Source: Martinezella rhizogenes
Lineage (GTDB): Bacteria; Pseudomonadota; Alphaproteobacteria; Rhizobiales; Rhizobiaceae
Assembly: GCF_007002745.1 (NCBI RefSeq)
Contig: NZ_SGNY01000014.1
Location: 62,001 to 126,000, forward strand
Reading direction: 5' to 3'
Length of the DNA: 64,000 bases
This document shows, piece by piece, positions 26,445 to 34,761 of this stretch. The first letter of the stretch is position 1. Every line of letters starts with the position of its first letter. Under the pieces are notes generated by a model. The model saw only the letters and a list, made by a program, of their open reading frames with translations, searched no databases and was not told where the DNA came from. The translations under genes were made by a program, and so were the position numbers.

Positions 26445-27488
26445 TTGAAAACGCATCGCATCGCACTTATTCCCGGAGACGGCATCGGCAAAAGCGTGAC
26501 GGACGCCGCATGGCAGGTGCTCAACGCCGCCGCCAAAACCTCCGGTTTTGCGCTTGAAGGCACGGAGTTCCCCTGGTCCTGCGCCTTCTACAAGGAAACC
26601 GGCGCGATGATGCCCAAGGACGGCATCGAGACCCTGCGCGGTTTCGATGCCATTCTGCTCGGCGCGGTCGGCTGGCCGGCGCAGGTGCCGGACGCGGTGT
26701 CGCTGCACGGCCTGCTGCTGCCGATCCGCAAGGCTTTCGTGCAATATGCCAATATCCGCCCGCACCGGCTTCTGCCCGGCGTGCAGGGACCTTTGAGGGC
26801 GGACGGCTTCGATATTCTCTGCATCCGTGAAAATACCGAGGGTGAGTACTCCGGTGCCGGCGGCCGCGTGCATCAGGGCACCGATGACGAGGTGGCCGTC
26901 GAAACCTCGATCTTTACCCGCAAGGGCGTGGAGCGCATTTTGCGCTTCGGCTTCGAACAGGCGCAAAAGCGGCGCGGCAAGCTTGCCTCCGTCACCAAGT
27001 CGAACGCCCAGAAATATTCGATGGTGTTCTGGGACGAGGTAACGCAAAAGCTTGCTGCAGAATATCCTGACGTCGAGGTTTCGAGCTATCACATCGACGC
27101 CATGGCGGCGCGCATGGTGATGGCCCCGGAAAGTCTCGATGTCGTGGTCGCCTCCAATCTCTTCGGCGATATTCTGACCGATCTGGGTGCTGCCATTCAG
27201 GGCGGCCTCGGTTTTGCCGCCTCCGCCAATATCAACCCTGATCGTAACGCGCCGTCCATGTTCGAGCCGGTGCACGGTTCGGCTCCTGATATCGCCCATC
27301 TCGGCATTGCCAATCCCATCGCCGCCATCTGGTCCGGTGCGATGATGCTAGAGCATCTCGGCGAAAGCGATGCGGCGGCGAAGATCATGACGGCGCTGGA
27401 AACGGCGACCGGCCTGGGCGTCGGCACCGTGCCGGGCAAGGACAAGACGGACGCCATAACGGCTGCGGTTCTCGCGGCACTCGACTGA
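26445..27488 (+). CDS. Isocitrate/isopropylmalate-family dehydrogenase, tartrate/D-malate type
   Basis: The protein has about 347 residues. The start is probably the TTG at 26445, with AGGGG upstream; the frame also runs back into the preceding gene. Beta-decarboxylating dehydrogenase signatures are present: ALIPGDGIGKSV at the N-terminus, ANIRPHRLLPGVQGPL, RENTEGEYSG, and the metal-binding SNLFGDILTDLGAAIQGGLG. The segment LLGAVGWPAQVPDAVSLHG is typical of the tartrate dehydrogenase/D-malate (TtuC/DmlA) group and not of LeuB. It oxidises a 2-hydroxy-dicarboxylate and may decarboxylate it. It is part of the 22-29 kb run. Confidence 0.85.
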   Translation: MKTHRIALIPGDGIGKSVTDAAWQVLNAAAKTSGFALEGTEFPWSCAFYKETGAMMPKDGIETLRGFDAILLGAVGWPAQVPDAVSLHGLLLPIRKAFVQYANIRPHRLLPGVQGPLRADGFDILCIRENTEGEYSGAGGRVHQGTDDEVAVETSIFTRKGVERILRFGFEQAQKRRGKLASVTKSNAQKYSMVFWDEVTQKLAAEYPDVEVSSYHIDAMAARMVMAPESLDVVVASNLFGDILTDLGAAIQGGLGFAASANINPDRNAPSMFEPVHGSAPDIAHLGIANPIAAIWSGAMMLEHLGESDAAAKIMTALETATGLGVGTVPGKDKTDAITAAVLAALD

Positions 27489-27503
27489 TTTCGGAGACAG
27501 ATT

Positions 27504-28961
27504 ATGCAGGGATTGAAGGACAAGGACCTCTTCCGCCAGACAGGCTTGATCGGCGACGCATGGAAGGCTGCGGCGCCGGGCAAGGTGGTCGACGTGATTG
27601 ATCCCGCCACACAGGCGGTGATCGGCACCGTGCCGGACATGGGCGGCGCGGAAACCCGCGCGGCGATCGAAGCCGCCAATACCGCCTTTGGACCATGGAA
27701 GAAGAAAACCCATGCGGAGCGCGCAGCGCTTCTCGAAAAATGGTTCGCACTGATGATCGAACATATCGACGATCTCGGCCTGATCCTCACCACCGAACAG
27801 GGCAAGCCTCTTGAAGAGGCGAAGGGAGAAATCCGTTACGGCGCATCCTTCGTCAAATGGTTTGCGGAAGAAGCCCGGCGCATCAGCGGCGGCACCATCC
27901 CCTCGCCGACGCCGGATCGGCGCATCGTGGTGCTGAAGGAACCGGTCGGTGTCTGCGGCATCATCACGCCGTGGAATTTTCCGAATGCGATGATCACCCG
28001 CAAGGTTGCGCCGGCCCTTGCCGCCGGCTGCACCGTGGTCATCAAGCCATCGGAATTCACGCCCTATTCGGCGCTGGCGCTTGGCGTTCTTGCCGAACGG
28101 GCCGGCATTCCCGCAGGCGTCATCAACATCGTCACCGGCATGCCGACTGATATCGGCAACGAAATCATGGCCAATGATACGGTGCGGAAAATTTCCTTCA
28201 CCGGCTCCACCCGCGTCGGTTCCCTTTTGATGCGCGGCGCGGCCGATAGCATCAAGCGGCTGTCGCTGGAACTTGGCGGCAACGCACCCTTCATCGTGTT
28301 CGACGATGCAGATCTGGATTTGGCCATCGAAGGCGCACTCATCTCGAAATTCCGCAATGGCGGCCAGACCTGTGTCTGCGCCAATCGCATTCTGGTTCAG
28401 TCGGGCGTCTACGATGCTTTTGCGAAAAAACTGGCTGACCGTGTCGATGCCATGCGCGTCGGACCCGGAACGGAGCCGGGCGTTGCCATCGGCCCGATGA
28501 TCAACGAACCGGCCATCGCCAAGATCCGCGCCCATGTCGATGACGCCATCTCCAAGGGCGCAACGATCATCACCAAACCGCATGATCTGCCGGATGGTCC
28601 GCAATATACCGCTCCTGTGGTGCTGACCGGCGCGACCACCGCCATGCGGCTGGCAAGCGAAGAGACCTTCGGTCCGGTCGCCCCGCTCTTCCGTTTCGAG
28701 ACGGAAGAGGAAGCGCTCGCCATCGCCAATGGCACGCCCTTTGGCCTTGCCGCCTATTTCTACACCGAAAGCCTCAAACGCGCCTGGCGCGTGGGCGAAG
28801 CGCTGGAATTCGGCATGGTCGGCCTCAACACCGGCGCGATCTCCACCGAAGTGGCACCCTTCGGCGGCGTCAAACAATCCGGCCTCGGCCGTGAAGGCGC
28901 GCAGGTCGGTATCGAGGAATATCTGGAAATCAAGACGTTCCACATCGGCGGGCTCGCCTGA
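27504..28961 (+). CDS. gabD: NAD(P)-dependent succinate-semialdehyde dehydrogenase (GabD-like)
   Basis: The 485-residue protein has motifs characteristic of SSADH: EQGKPLEEAKGEI near residue 98, ITPWNFPNAMITRK, the general base in LSLELGGNAPFIVFDDADL, and the catalytic cysteine in GQTCVCANR, with the extra redox cysteine of GabD. It oxidises succinate semialdehyde to succinate, the exit step of GABA and polyamine breakdown. It is the last gene before a bidirectional terminator and repeat, and is paralogous to the aldehyde dehydrogenase two genes upstream. Confidence 0.9.
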   Translation: MQGLKDKDLFRQTGLIGDAWKAAAPGKVVDVIDPATQAVIGTVPDMGGAETRAAIEAANTAFGPWKKKTHAERAALLEKWFALMIEHIDDLGLILTTEQGKPLEEAKGEIRYGASFVKWFAEEARRISGGTIPSPTPDRRIVVLKEPVGVCGIITPWNFPNAMITRKVAPALAAGCTVVIKPSEFTPYSALALGVLAERAGIPAGVINIVTGMPTDIGNEIMANDTVRKISFTGSTRVGSLLMRGAADSIKRLSLELGGNAPFIVFDDADLDLAIEGALISKFRNGGQTCVCANRILVQSGVYDAFAKKLADRVDAMRVGPGTEPGVAIGPMINEPAIAKIRAHVDDAISKGATIITKPHDLPDGPQYTAPVVLTGATTAMRLASEETFGPVAPLFRFETEEEALAIANGTPFGLAAYFYTESLKRAWRVGEALEFGMVGLNTGAISTEVAPFGGVKQSGLGREGAQVGIEEYLEIKTFHIGGLA

Positions 28962-28985
28962 GCCTCCAGTCTTTCTCCCCGCCTC

Positions 28986-29012
28986 AAGGGTCGCTAAGCG
29001 GCCCTTCTTTTT
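28986..29012 (+). terminator. Rho-independent terminator after gabD
   Basis: The stem AAGGGTCGC / GCGGCCCTT with a TAA loop is followed by CTTTTTG. It ends the plus-strand catabolic run. Confidence 0.75.
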
Positions 29013-29025
29013 GTGCCGATATCAA

Positions 29026-29050
29026 CAAAAAAGCGGCCCATAGGCCGCCG
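29026..29050 (-). terminator. Terminator on the minus strand facing gabD
   Basis: The stem GCGGCC-CATA-GGCCGC is flanked on the left by AAAAAA, so on the minus strand the hairpin is followed by a run of T. It would end transcripts of the oxidoreductase unit reading toward gabD. Confidence 0.65.
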
Positions 29051-29057
29051 TCTTCTC

Positions 29058-29133
29058 CGTCATCCTCGGGCTTGACCCGAGGATCCATTCTTCGTGTGGC
29101 AGTGGATCCTCGGATCAAGTCCGAGGATGACGT
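29058..29133. repeat. Palindromic intergenic repeat, short copy B
   Basis: Two inverted modules (CCTCGGG-N5-CCCGAGG and CCTCGGA-N6-TCCGAGG) face each other across an approximately 20-base centre. The layout matches copies A and C but with a shorter middle and different stem bases. Confidence 0.7.
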
Positions 29134-29175
29134 CGAGTGTAGGGGAATACCCTCTCAGCGCTCGATGACGCCCTC

Positions 29176-30450
29176 TTACTGAAACTTGTCCAGCATCTTG
29201 TAATAATAGCCCACCAGCGGCAGGAACCACGGTTTGCCGAAATGGCCCGGCACCGCCGGCCAGTCCAGCCCCTTCAGCGGGTTGTTGTCCGGCCGCCCCA
29301 GAATGGCGTCGGCCATGATCATGCCAAGATGGGTGGAAAGCTGAGCGCCGTGGCCGGAATAGCCCATGGCGTACCAGACGCCGTCATGGAAACCGGCGCG
29401 CGGATAACGGTCCTTGGTCATATCCACCAGGCCGCCCCAGCAATAATCGATCGGCACATGCGAAAGCTGCGGGAAGATGCGGTGCAGGGCTTCCGTCAGG
29501 ATCGCACCGCTCTTGGCATCCGAACGCTGGTCGGATGTGGCGGAAAAACGCGCACGACCACCGAAGATCAGCCGATTATCCGGGGCAAGCCGGAAATAAT
29601 TGCCGATATTCATCGAGTTGACATAGGTGCGGTTGCCCGGAACCGAGGCCCGAACTTCCGCATCGGTCAGCGGCCGCGTGGCGATGATGAAACTGCCGAC
29701 GGCGATGATGCGGCGGCGGAAATAACCGAAGTTGGCGGGCGTGTAAGCGCCGGTCGCCACCAGCACATTATCGGCCGTCACCTTGCCGCGTGCGGTTTCC
29801 AGCGTGTGGCTTTTGCCGTTCTGCGCGTGCTTCGTCACCGCCGCATTTTCGAAGATCACCGCGCCATGACGGCTGGCGGCCTCGGCAAGACCCGCCACAT
29901 AGCGTCCCATATGCATCATGGCGCTTTTCTTCGACAGCATGCCGCCATGAAAGGGCGAGCCAATTTCCGCCTTGAGATCGGCGACGGACAGAAGCGCCGT
30001 GTCGGGATCGACCTCGGCATGCAATGCCTCGAAATTCTTCGCCAGACCTTCGAAATGCTGCGGCTTGGAGGCAAGTTTCAGCTTGCCCGAACGGCGAAAA
30101 TTACAGTCGATCCCCTCTTCGGCAATCAGGGCCTCCAGCGTATCGACTGAATCATCCAGCGCCTTGTAAAGGGCGATGGCGCGTTCCTTGCCGAGCTCCG
30201 CCTTGGCGGAGAGATAGGAATGGGCAAGGCCATTGTTGAGATGCCCGCCATTGCGGCCGGAGGCACCCCAGCCGACCCGTTCGCCCTCCAGAACCACCAC
30301 ACGCGCGCCCGCCCTGGCAAGCTGGCGGGCAGCGCCGAGACCGGTGAAACCGCCGCCGATGACGGCGACATCATAATGACCTTCGACGGGACCTTGCGCC
30401 GCCCCCGCAAACAGGGGCGCCGTGTCGTGCCAATAGGAAACGAACTTCAT
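29176..30450 (-). CDS. FAD-dependent amine/amino-acid oxidoreductase (PuuB/OrdL-like)
   Basis: The 424-residue DAO-family flavoprotein has the dinucleotide-binding motif VAVIGGGFTGLGAARQLARAG near residues 29-48 and the second glycine-rich block GWGASGRNGGHLNNG. The layout and N-terminal SYWHDTAP resemble gamma-glutamylputrescine oxidase and related amine oxidases. Such enzymes oxidise a C-N bond, releasing an aldehyde plus ammonia or amine, which would feed the nearby aldehyde dehydrogenases. It is on the minus strand, 16 bases downstream of a HAD-hydrolase gene. The true substrate is unknown. Confidence 0.85.
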   Translation of the reverse strand: MKFVSYWHDTAPLFAGAAQGPVEGHYDVAVIGGGFTGLGAARQLARAGARVVVLEGERVGWGASGRNGGHLNNGLAHSYLSAKAELGKERAIALYKALDDSVDTLEALIAEEGIDCNFRRSGKLKLASKPQHFEGLAKNFEALHAEVDPDTALLSVADLKAEIGSPFHGGMLSKKSAMMHMGRYVAGLAEAASRHGAVIFENAAVTKHAQNGKSHTLETARGKVTADNVLVATGAYTPANFGYFRRRIIAVGSFIIATRPLTDAEVRASVPGNRTYVNSMNIGNYFRLAPDNRLIFGGRARFSATSDQRSDAKSGAILTEALHRIFPQLSHVPIDYCWGGLVDMTKDRYPRAGFHDGVWYAMGYSGHGAQLSTHLGMIMADAILGRPDNNPLKGLDWPAVPGHFGKPWFLPLVGYYYKMLDKFQ

Positions 30451-30465
30451 GGTCCCGACCTTTCC

Positions 30466-31134
30466 TTACAATCCAACCACGCCTGCCAGGCCGGAAATAT
30501 CCGATATCTCGACATAACCGTAATAGGGGTTGGCCGGCTCGTGGCCGCGGTTGACCCAGACCTTGTTCTTGATACCGAGATCATGGGCCGACATCAGGTC
30601 GTAACGGAACGATGAGGAGACATGCAGCATGTCTTCGGGGCCGCAACCGAGCATGTCGAACATATATTCAAAGGGCCTGAAACGCGGCTTGTAGGCCTGC
30701 GCCTGCTCGGCCGTATAGACCGCATGGAAAGGCGCGCCAAGCTTTTCGACATTCGACATGATCTGCGAATTCATGGCGTTGGACAGAATGACGAGCGGAA
30801 TCTCTTTCGCCACCTTTGCAAGACCGGCCGGCACGTCGGCATGCGGACCCCAGGTCGGAACACGCTCGTAAACGAAGGTCGCGTCCTCATCCTTGAAAGC
30901 AACACCATTGCGCTTGCAGCTGCGCGAGAGCGAATTATGAACCACCTGGGCATAGGGCTTCCAGTCGCCCATGATCTCATCCAGACGATAAGCCGAAAAA
31001 TTCTTGATGAACTGCTGCATCTGCGCTTCATCCAGACGATCACCATAGAGATCGCGGGCGGCTTCGGCCATCTGGAAATTGATCAGCGTGCCGTAGCAAT
31101 CGAAGGAAATGTATTTCGGGCGGAAGATGGTCAT
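30466..31134 (-). CDS. HAD-family hydrolase, haloacid-dehalogenase type II-like
   Basis: The protein has about 222 residues. The nucleophile is in SFDCYGTLINF, motif II is VILSNAMNS, the lysine lies in AYKPRFRPFEY, and the acidic end motif is in VSSSFRYDLMSAHDLG. Type II 2-haloacid dehalogenases release halide from L-2-haloacids, but many relatives with this signature hydrolyse phosphates. I use the ATG at 31134 (MTIFRPKY); an in-frame ATG at 31185 is possible. It precedes the FAD oxidase on the minus strand. A second HAD protein of the same subgroup lies at 33953-34666. Confidence 0.83.
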   Translation of the reverse strand: MTIFRPKYISFDCYGTLINFQMAEAARDLYGDRLDEAQMQQFIKNFSAYRLDEIMGDWKPYAQVVHNSLSRSCKRNGVAFKDEDATFVYERVPTWGPHADVPAGLAKVAKEIPLVILSNAMNSQIMSNVEKLGAPFHAVYTAEQAQAYKPRFRPFEYMFDMLGCGPEDMLHVSSSFRYDLMSAHDLGIKNKVWVNRGHEPANPYYGYVEISDISGLAGVVGL

Positions 31135-31457
31135 GTCGTCGTCATCCTTGCTTGGAGATCGGCCGTGCCGGAATGAATTGATCATAGAAAGCCTTTGCCC
31201 GGTCGGCGCACCGCAATTGCCATCAGCGGAAGCAGATTGTTGCGTATGCAGCCGCCAGTTTGGCAGAGAGTTGCGTTGGCATATCTCCCGACCTCCCGTG
31301 CGCCCCTGCCCCGGCATCGAAAGCGACTAACACGCGGCATAAGATGCGGCGGTGGGTAAAAGCAACAGTGAAACATATCGAACCTTGCCATTCGTCGGGA
31401 CAATGTTCTTTTACCCCCGGTCTATCAATGAATGAGCAGAATAAACGGAGTTGGGCC

Positions 31458-32294
31458 ATGCAAGCCAGCCTGATCGATATCCAGAATTTCGAGCCTGAAC
31501 ACCTCGATGCCGCCGTCGAACTTTCCCGCCAGGCCGGCTGGCCGCACCGCCGGGAAGACTGGGCGCTGGTCCTTTCACTCAGTAAGGGTTTCGTCGCGCT
31601 GGAAAATGGCCGCGTTGTCGGCACTGCGATGGCGACGCTTCTTGGCGAAACCTGCGCCTCCGTCAATATGGTGATCGTGGACGAGACCATGCGTGGCCGC
31701 GGTCTCGGACGCCAGTTGATGAACGCCGCCCTTGAAGCAGCCGGAAATCGCGAATGCCGCCTGACCGCTACCGCCGATGGCCTGCCGCTTTATGAAAAGC
31801 TGGGGTTCGTTGCCTGTGGTGAAGTTCGCCAGCATCAGGGAATTCCGGCAGCCTCGGCCAAGCCCGCCAGTGTGGAGTGGGCGGCAACGATTGCCCCGGC
31901 TGCGCTTGCCGCCCTTGATGCGCAGGCCTTCGGTGCTGATCGTACCGCGCTCTTCACGGAACTTGCCGACAGGGCGCGTTTCGCGATCGTGAAAGAACAG
32001 GGCGTCATCAAGGGTTTTGCCGGCCTGCGCGCCTTCGGCCGCGGTGAAGTCATTGGCCCGGTTGTGGCGGAAAATGCTGATATCGCACGAGATCTGCTGG
32101 CTTTCATGCTGTCGGAACGCGCCGGCGCATTCCTGCGCGTAGACACCACGGTCGATACGGGCCTTGGCCCCTGGCTTGCCGAACAGGGCCTTGCCCACGT
32201 GGGCGGCGGCATCGCCATGCGCCGGTCAAAGGCCGAAATCCCCGCTGACAAAAAACTGAAAACCTTCGCACTGACCAGCCAGGCGCTGGGCTGA
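31458..32294 (+). CDS. Tandem-GNAT N-acetyltransferase, copy 2
   Basis: The protein has about 278 residues from the ATG at 31458 (GGAG upstream); open frame further left is divergent promoter sequence. The N-terminal GNAT domain shows VNMVIVDETMRGRGLGRQLM (acetyl-CoA loop) and LYEKLGFV. A second, weaker GNAT fold follows from about residue 130. It is paralogous to the minus-strand gene at 21203-22081. The aminotransferase gene begins 29 bases later, so the pair is probably co-transcribed and the substrate may be an amine of the same pathway. Confidence 0.83.
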   Translation: MQASLIDIQNFEPEHLDAAVELSRQAGWPHRREDWALVLSLSKGFVALENGRVVGTAMATLLGETCASVNMVIVDETMRGRGLGRQLMNAALEAAGNRECRLTATADGLPLYEKLGFVACGEVRQHQGIPAASAKPASVEWAATIAPAALAALDAQAFGADRTALFTELADRARFAIVKEQGVIKGFAGLRAFGRGEVIGPVVAENADIARDLLAFMLSERAGAFLRVDTTVDTGLGPWLAEQGLAHVGGGIAMRRSKAEIPADKKLKTFALTSQALG

Positions 32295-32322
32295 CCTGCT
32301 GGGCTTTAATCTGGAGAGACCC

Positions 32323-33696
32323 ATGTTAAGCAATTCCCTGATCGAACTGGACCGCGCCCATCTGGTGCACCCCGTCTCTTCCTTCCGCGGCCATGAAAAG
32401 CTTGGCGTGCGGGTGCTGACATCGGCGAAAGGCGCCACCGTCACCGATATGACCGGCCACCAGCTGATCGACGGTTTTGCCGGTCTCTGGTGTGTCAATG
32501 CCGGTTACGGTCATGACAGCATCGTTGAGGCGGCAGCAAAGCAGATGCGGGAACTGCCCTACGCCACCGCCTATTTCGACATTGGCAGCGAACCGGCCAT
32601 CCGGCTGGCCTCCGAGCTTGCCGACCGGGCGCCCGGCGATCTCAACCACGTTTATTTCACGCTTGGCGGTTCCGATGCGGTGGACAGCACAATTCGCTTC
32701 ATCCGTTACTACTGGCATGCAAAGGGTGAGCCGCAGCGCGATCAGTTCATTTCCATCGAACAGGGTTATCACGGTTCCACCACGGCCGGTTCAGGCCTCA
32801 CCGCCTTGCCCGCCTTTCATGCCGGTTTTGGCGTGCCTTACGACTGGCAGCATAAAATCCCGTCGCATTATGCCTACCGTAACCCGGTTGGAAACGACCC
32901 GGCCGCCATCATCGCCTCCTCGCTGCAAATCCTGAAGGACAAGATCGAAGCCATAGGCCCGGACCGGGTCGCGGCGTTTTATGCCGAACCGATCCAGGGC
33001 TCGGGCGGCGTTCTGGTGCCGCCGCCGGGCTGGATCAAGGCGATGCGCGACCTCTGCCGCTCCTATGGCATTCTTTTCGTCGCCGATGAAGTGATTACCG
33101 GCTTTGGCCGCACCGGCCCGCTATTTGCCTGCGCCGACGAGGACATCGTGCCGGACTTCATCACCGCCGCAAAGGGCCTGACGTCAGGCTATGTACCGAT
33201 GGGCGCCGTCTTCATGGCCGATCATGTTTATGATACCATTGCCGACTTCGCAGGCGAAGCGGCCGTGGGGCATGGATACACCTATTCCGCCCACCCCGTC
33301 AGCGCCGCCGTTGGTCTGGAAGTGCTGAAGCTTTACGAAGGCGGACTGCTGGAGAATGGCCGCCGCGCCGGTCACCGACTGATGGCGGGACTGGAGGGCT
33401 TGAGAAGCCACCCGCTGGTGGGCGATGTCCGCGGCCGCGGCATGCTTGCGGCGATCGAGCTTGTGACCGACAAGGAAAAGAAGACGCCGCTTCCGGCAGC
33501 CGCCACGCCGGCCCGCAAGGTTTTCGACCGCGCATGGGAAAACGGCCTCATCGTCAGGGCCTTTGCAAATGGCATCCTCGGTTACGCACCGCCGCTCTGC
33601 TGCACCGATGGCGAAATCGACGCCATCATCGAGCGGACACTGAAAACCCTCGACCAGACGCTCGAGGACCCGGCCGTGCGGGCGGCAATGGCCTGA
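32323..33696 (+). CDS. Class III (omega-amino acid) PLP aminotransferase
   Basis: The 457-residue protein is full length for class III aminotransferases. Visible motifs are the GLWCVNAGYGH entry region, SIEQGYHGSTTAGSGL, the aspartate in LFVADEVITGFGRTG, and the PLP lysine in TAAKGLTSGYVPMGAVF. It transfers the amino group of an omega-amino acid, diamine or acylated diamine to pyruvate or similar, producing a semialdehyde. This fits with the nearby GabD-like and aldehyde dehydrogenases. The amine donor cannot be read from sequence. Confidence 0.9.
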   Translation: MLSNSLIELDRAHLVHPVSSFRGHEKLGVRVLTSAKGATVTDMTGHQLIDGFAGLWCVNAGYGHDSIVEAAAKQMRELPYATAYFDIGSEPAIRLASELADRAPGDLNHVYFTLGGSDAVDSTIRFIRYYWHAKGEPQRDQFISIEQGYHGSTTAGSGLTALPAFHAGFGVPYDWQHKIPSHYAYRNPVGNDPAAIIASSLQILKDKIEAIGPDRVAAFYAEPIQGSGGVLVPPPGWIKAMRDLCRSYGILFVADEVITGFGRTGPLFACADEDIVPDFITAAKGLTSGYVPMGAVFMADHVYDTIADFAGEAAVGHGYTYSAHPVSAAVGLEVLKLYEGGLLENGRRAGHRLMAGLEGLRSHPLVGDVRGRGMLAAIELVTDKEKKTPLPAAATPARKVFDRAWENGLIVRAFANGILGYAPPLCCTDGEIDAIIERTLKTLDQTLEDPAVRAAMA

Positions 33697-33952
33697 GGCG
33701 TAACCCGGCTGTATCGCGACACCTTCTCTAAATGTCGCAACACACCGCATATTCGCAATATTCTGCCGAAGAGCCGATCCATTTCGGCGAATCCGGCGTG
33801 CTGGAAGTGCCAAACTATCCTTGGAAAAAGCACAAAGCGCCATGAAAACCGGCGTTTTCAAAAATAGGAACGGGACAAGGATCTCGTCCGGGAACAAAAT
33901 AAAATGCCGCAACCTCCCCCAAGAGGACGAGGCGGCAGAGCGGAGACCGACA

Positions 33953-34666
33953 TTGCCAAAAAAATTGAGCGACTTCAAATATATGAGCTTCGATGTGGTG
34001 GGAACTCTCATCGATTTCGAAGGGGGTCTGAAATCGACCCTGACGCAGATCGGTGCTGAGAATGGCGTCGAAGTCGATGGTGAAAAGGCGCTCGGCCTTT
34101 ACCGCGCGGCACGTTATTCAGACGCGACAGACCTGTTTCCGGACGATCTCGTCCGCGTGTATCTCATCATCGCTCCGCAACTTGGCTTGCCGGCAGAACG
34201 TGCTCTTGGCGAACGCCTGCGCGACGCCGCCAAGAACTGGAAGGGTTTCGAAGACAGCCGTACCGCCATGGCGCAGCTTGCAAAGACACACCGCCTCATC
34301 GCCATGACCAATGCGCAGCGCTGGGCCTTCGAACATTTCTCGAAAGAACTCGGCAATCCCTTCTATGCCGCTTTCACGGCGGATGATACCGGCACCGAAA
34401 AGCCGGACCCGGCCTTTTTCGAGAAGGTCTTTGCGTTTGTTGAGAGCGAGGGCGCCTCGAAGGACGACATCCTGCATGTCGCGCAAAGCCAGTACCACGA
34501 TATCGGCATTTCCCGGAAGTTGGGCATGACCAATTGCTGGATTGAGCGCCGCCACGACCAGAAGGGATATGGCGGTACGATCGAGCCGGAAAACTTTACC
34601 GAGCCGGATTATCACTTCACCTCGATGGCCGGCCTTGCCGAAGCCGCGAGACAGGCGGGCGGCTGA
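33953..34666 (+). CDS. HAD-family hydrolase, second copy
   Basis: The protein has about 237 residues, probably starting at the TTG at 33953 with GGAG eight bases upstream; the open frame continues to 33821 without a better site. The nucleophile region is SFDVVGTLIDFEGG, motif II is AMTNAQRW, the lysine block TEKPDPAFFEKVF, and the last motif AQSQYHDIGISRKLG. It belongs to the same subgroup as the gene at 30466-31134. It precedes the Dpp-type importer by 95 bases. It may dephosphorylate or dehalogenate a pathway intermediate; no direct evidence exists. Confidence 0.82.
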   Translation: MPKKLSDFKYMSFDVVGTLIDFEGGLKSTLTQIGAENGVEVDGEKALGLYRAARYSDATDLFPDDLVRVYLIIAPQLGLPAERALGERLRDAAKNWKGFEDSRTAMAQLAKTHRLIAMTNAQRWAFEHFSKELGNPFYAAFTADDTGTEKPDPAFFEKVFAFVESEGASKDDILHVAQSQYHDIGISRKLGMTNCWIERRHDQKGYGGTIEPENFTEPDYHFTSMAGLAEAARQAGG

Positions 34667-34761
34667 ACCGCCCTCCACCAAGGGCGTGGCGCGAACTGGG
34701 ACGCGGACCGCCGGAATTTTCTGCAGACGCATTTCAACAAATCATACAAAAGGGGAAGACC

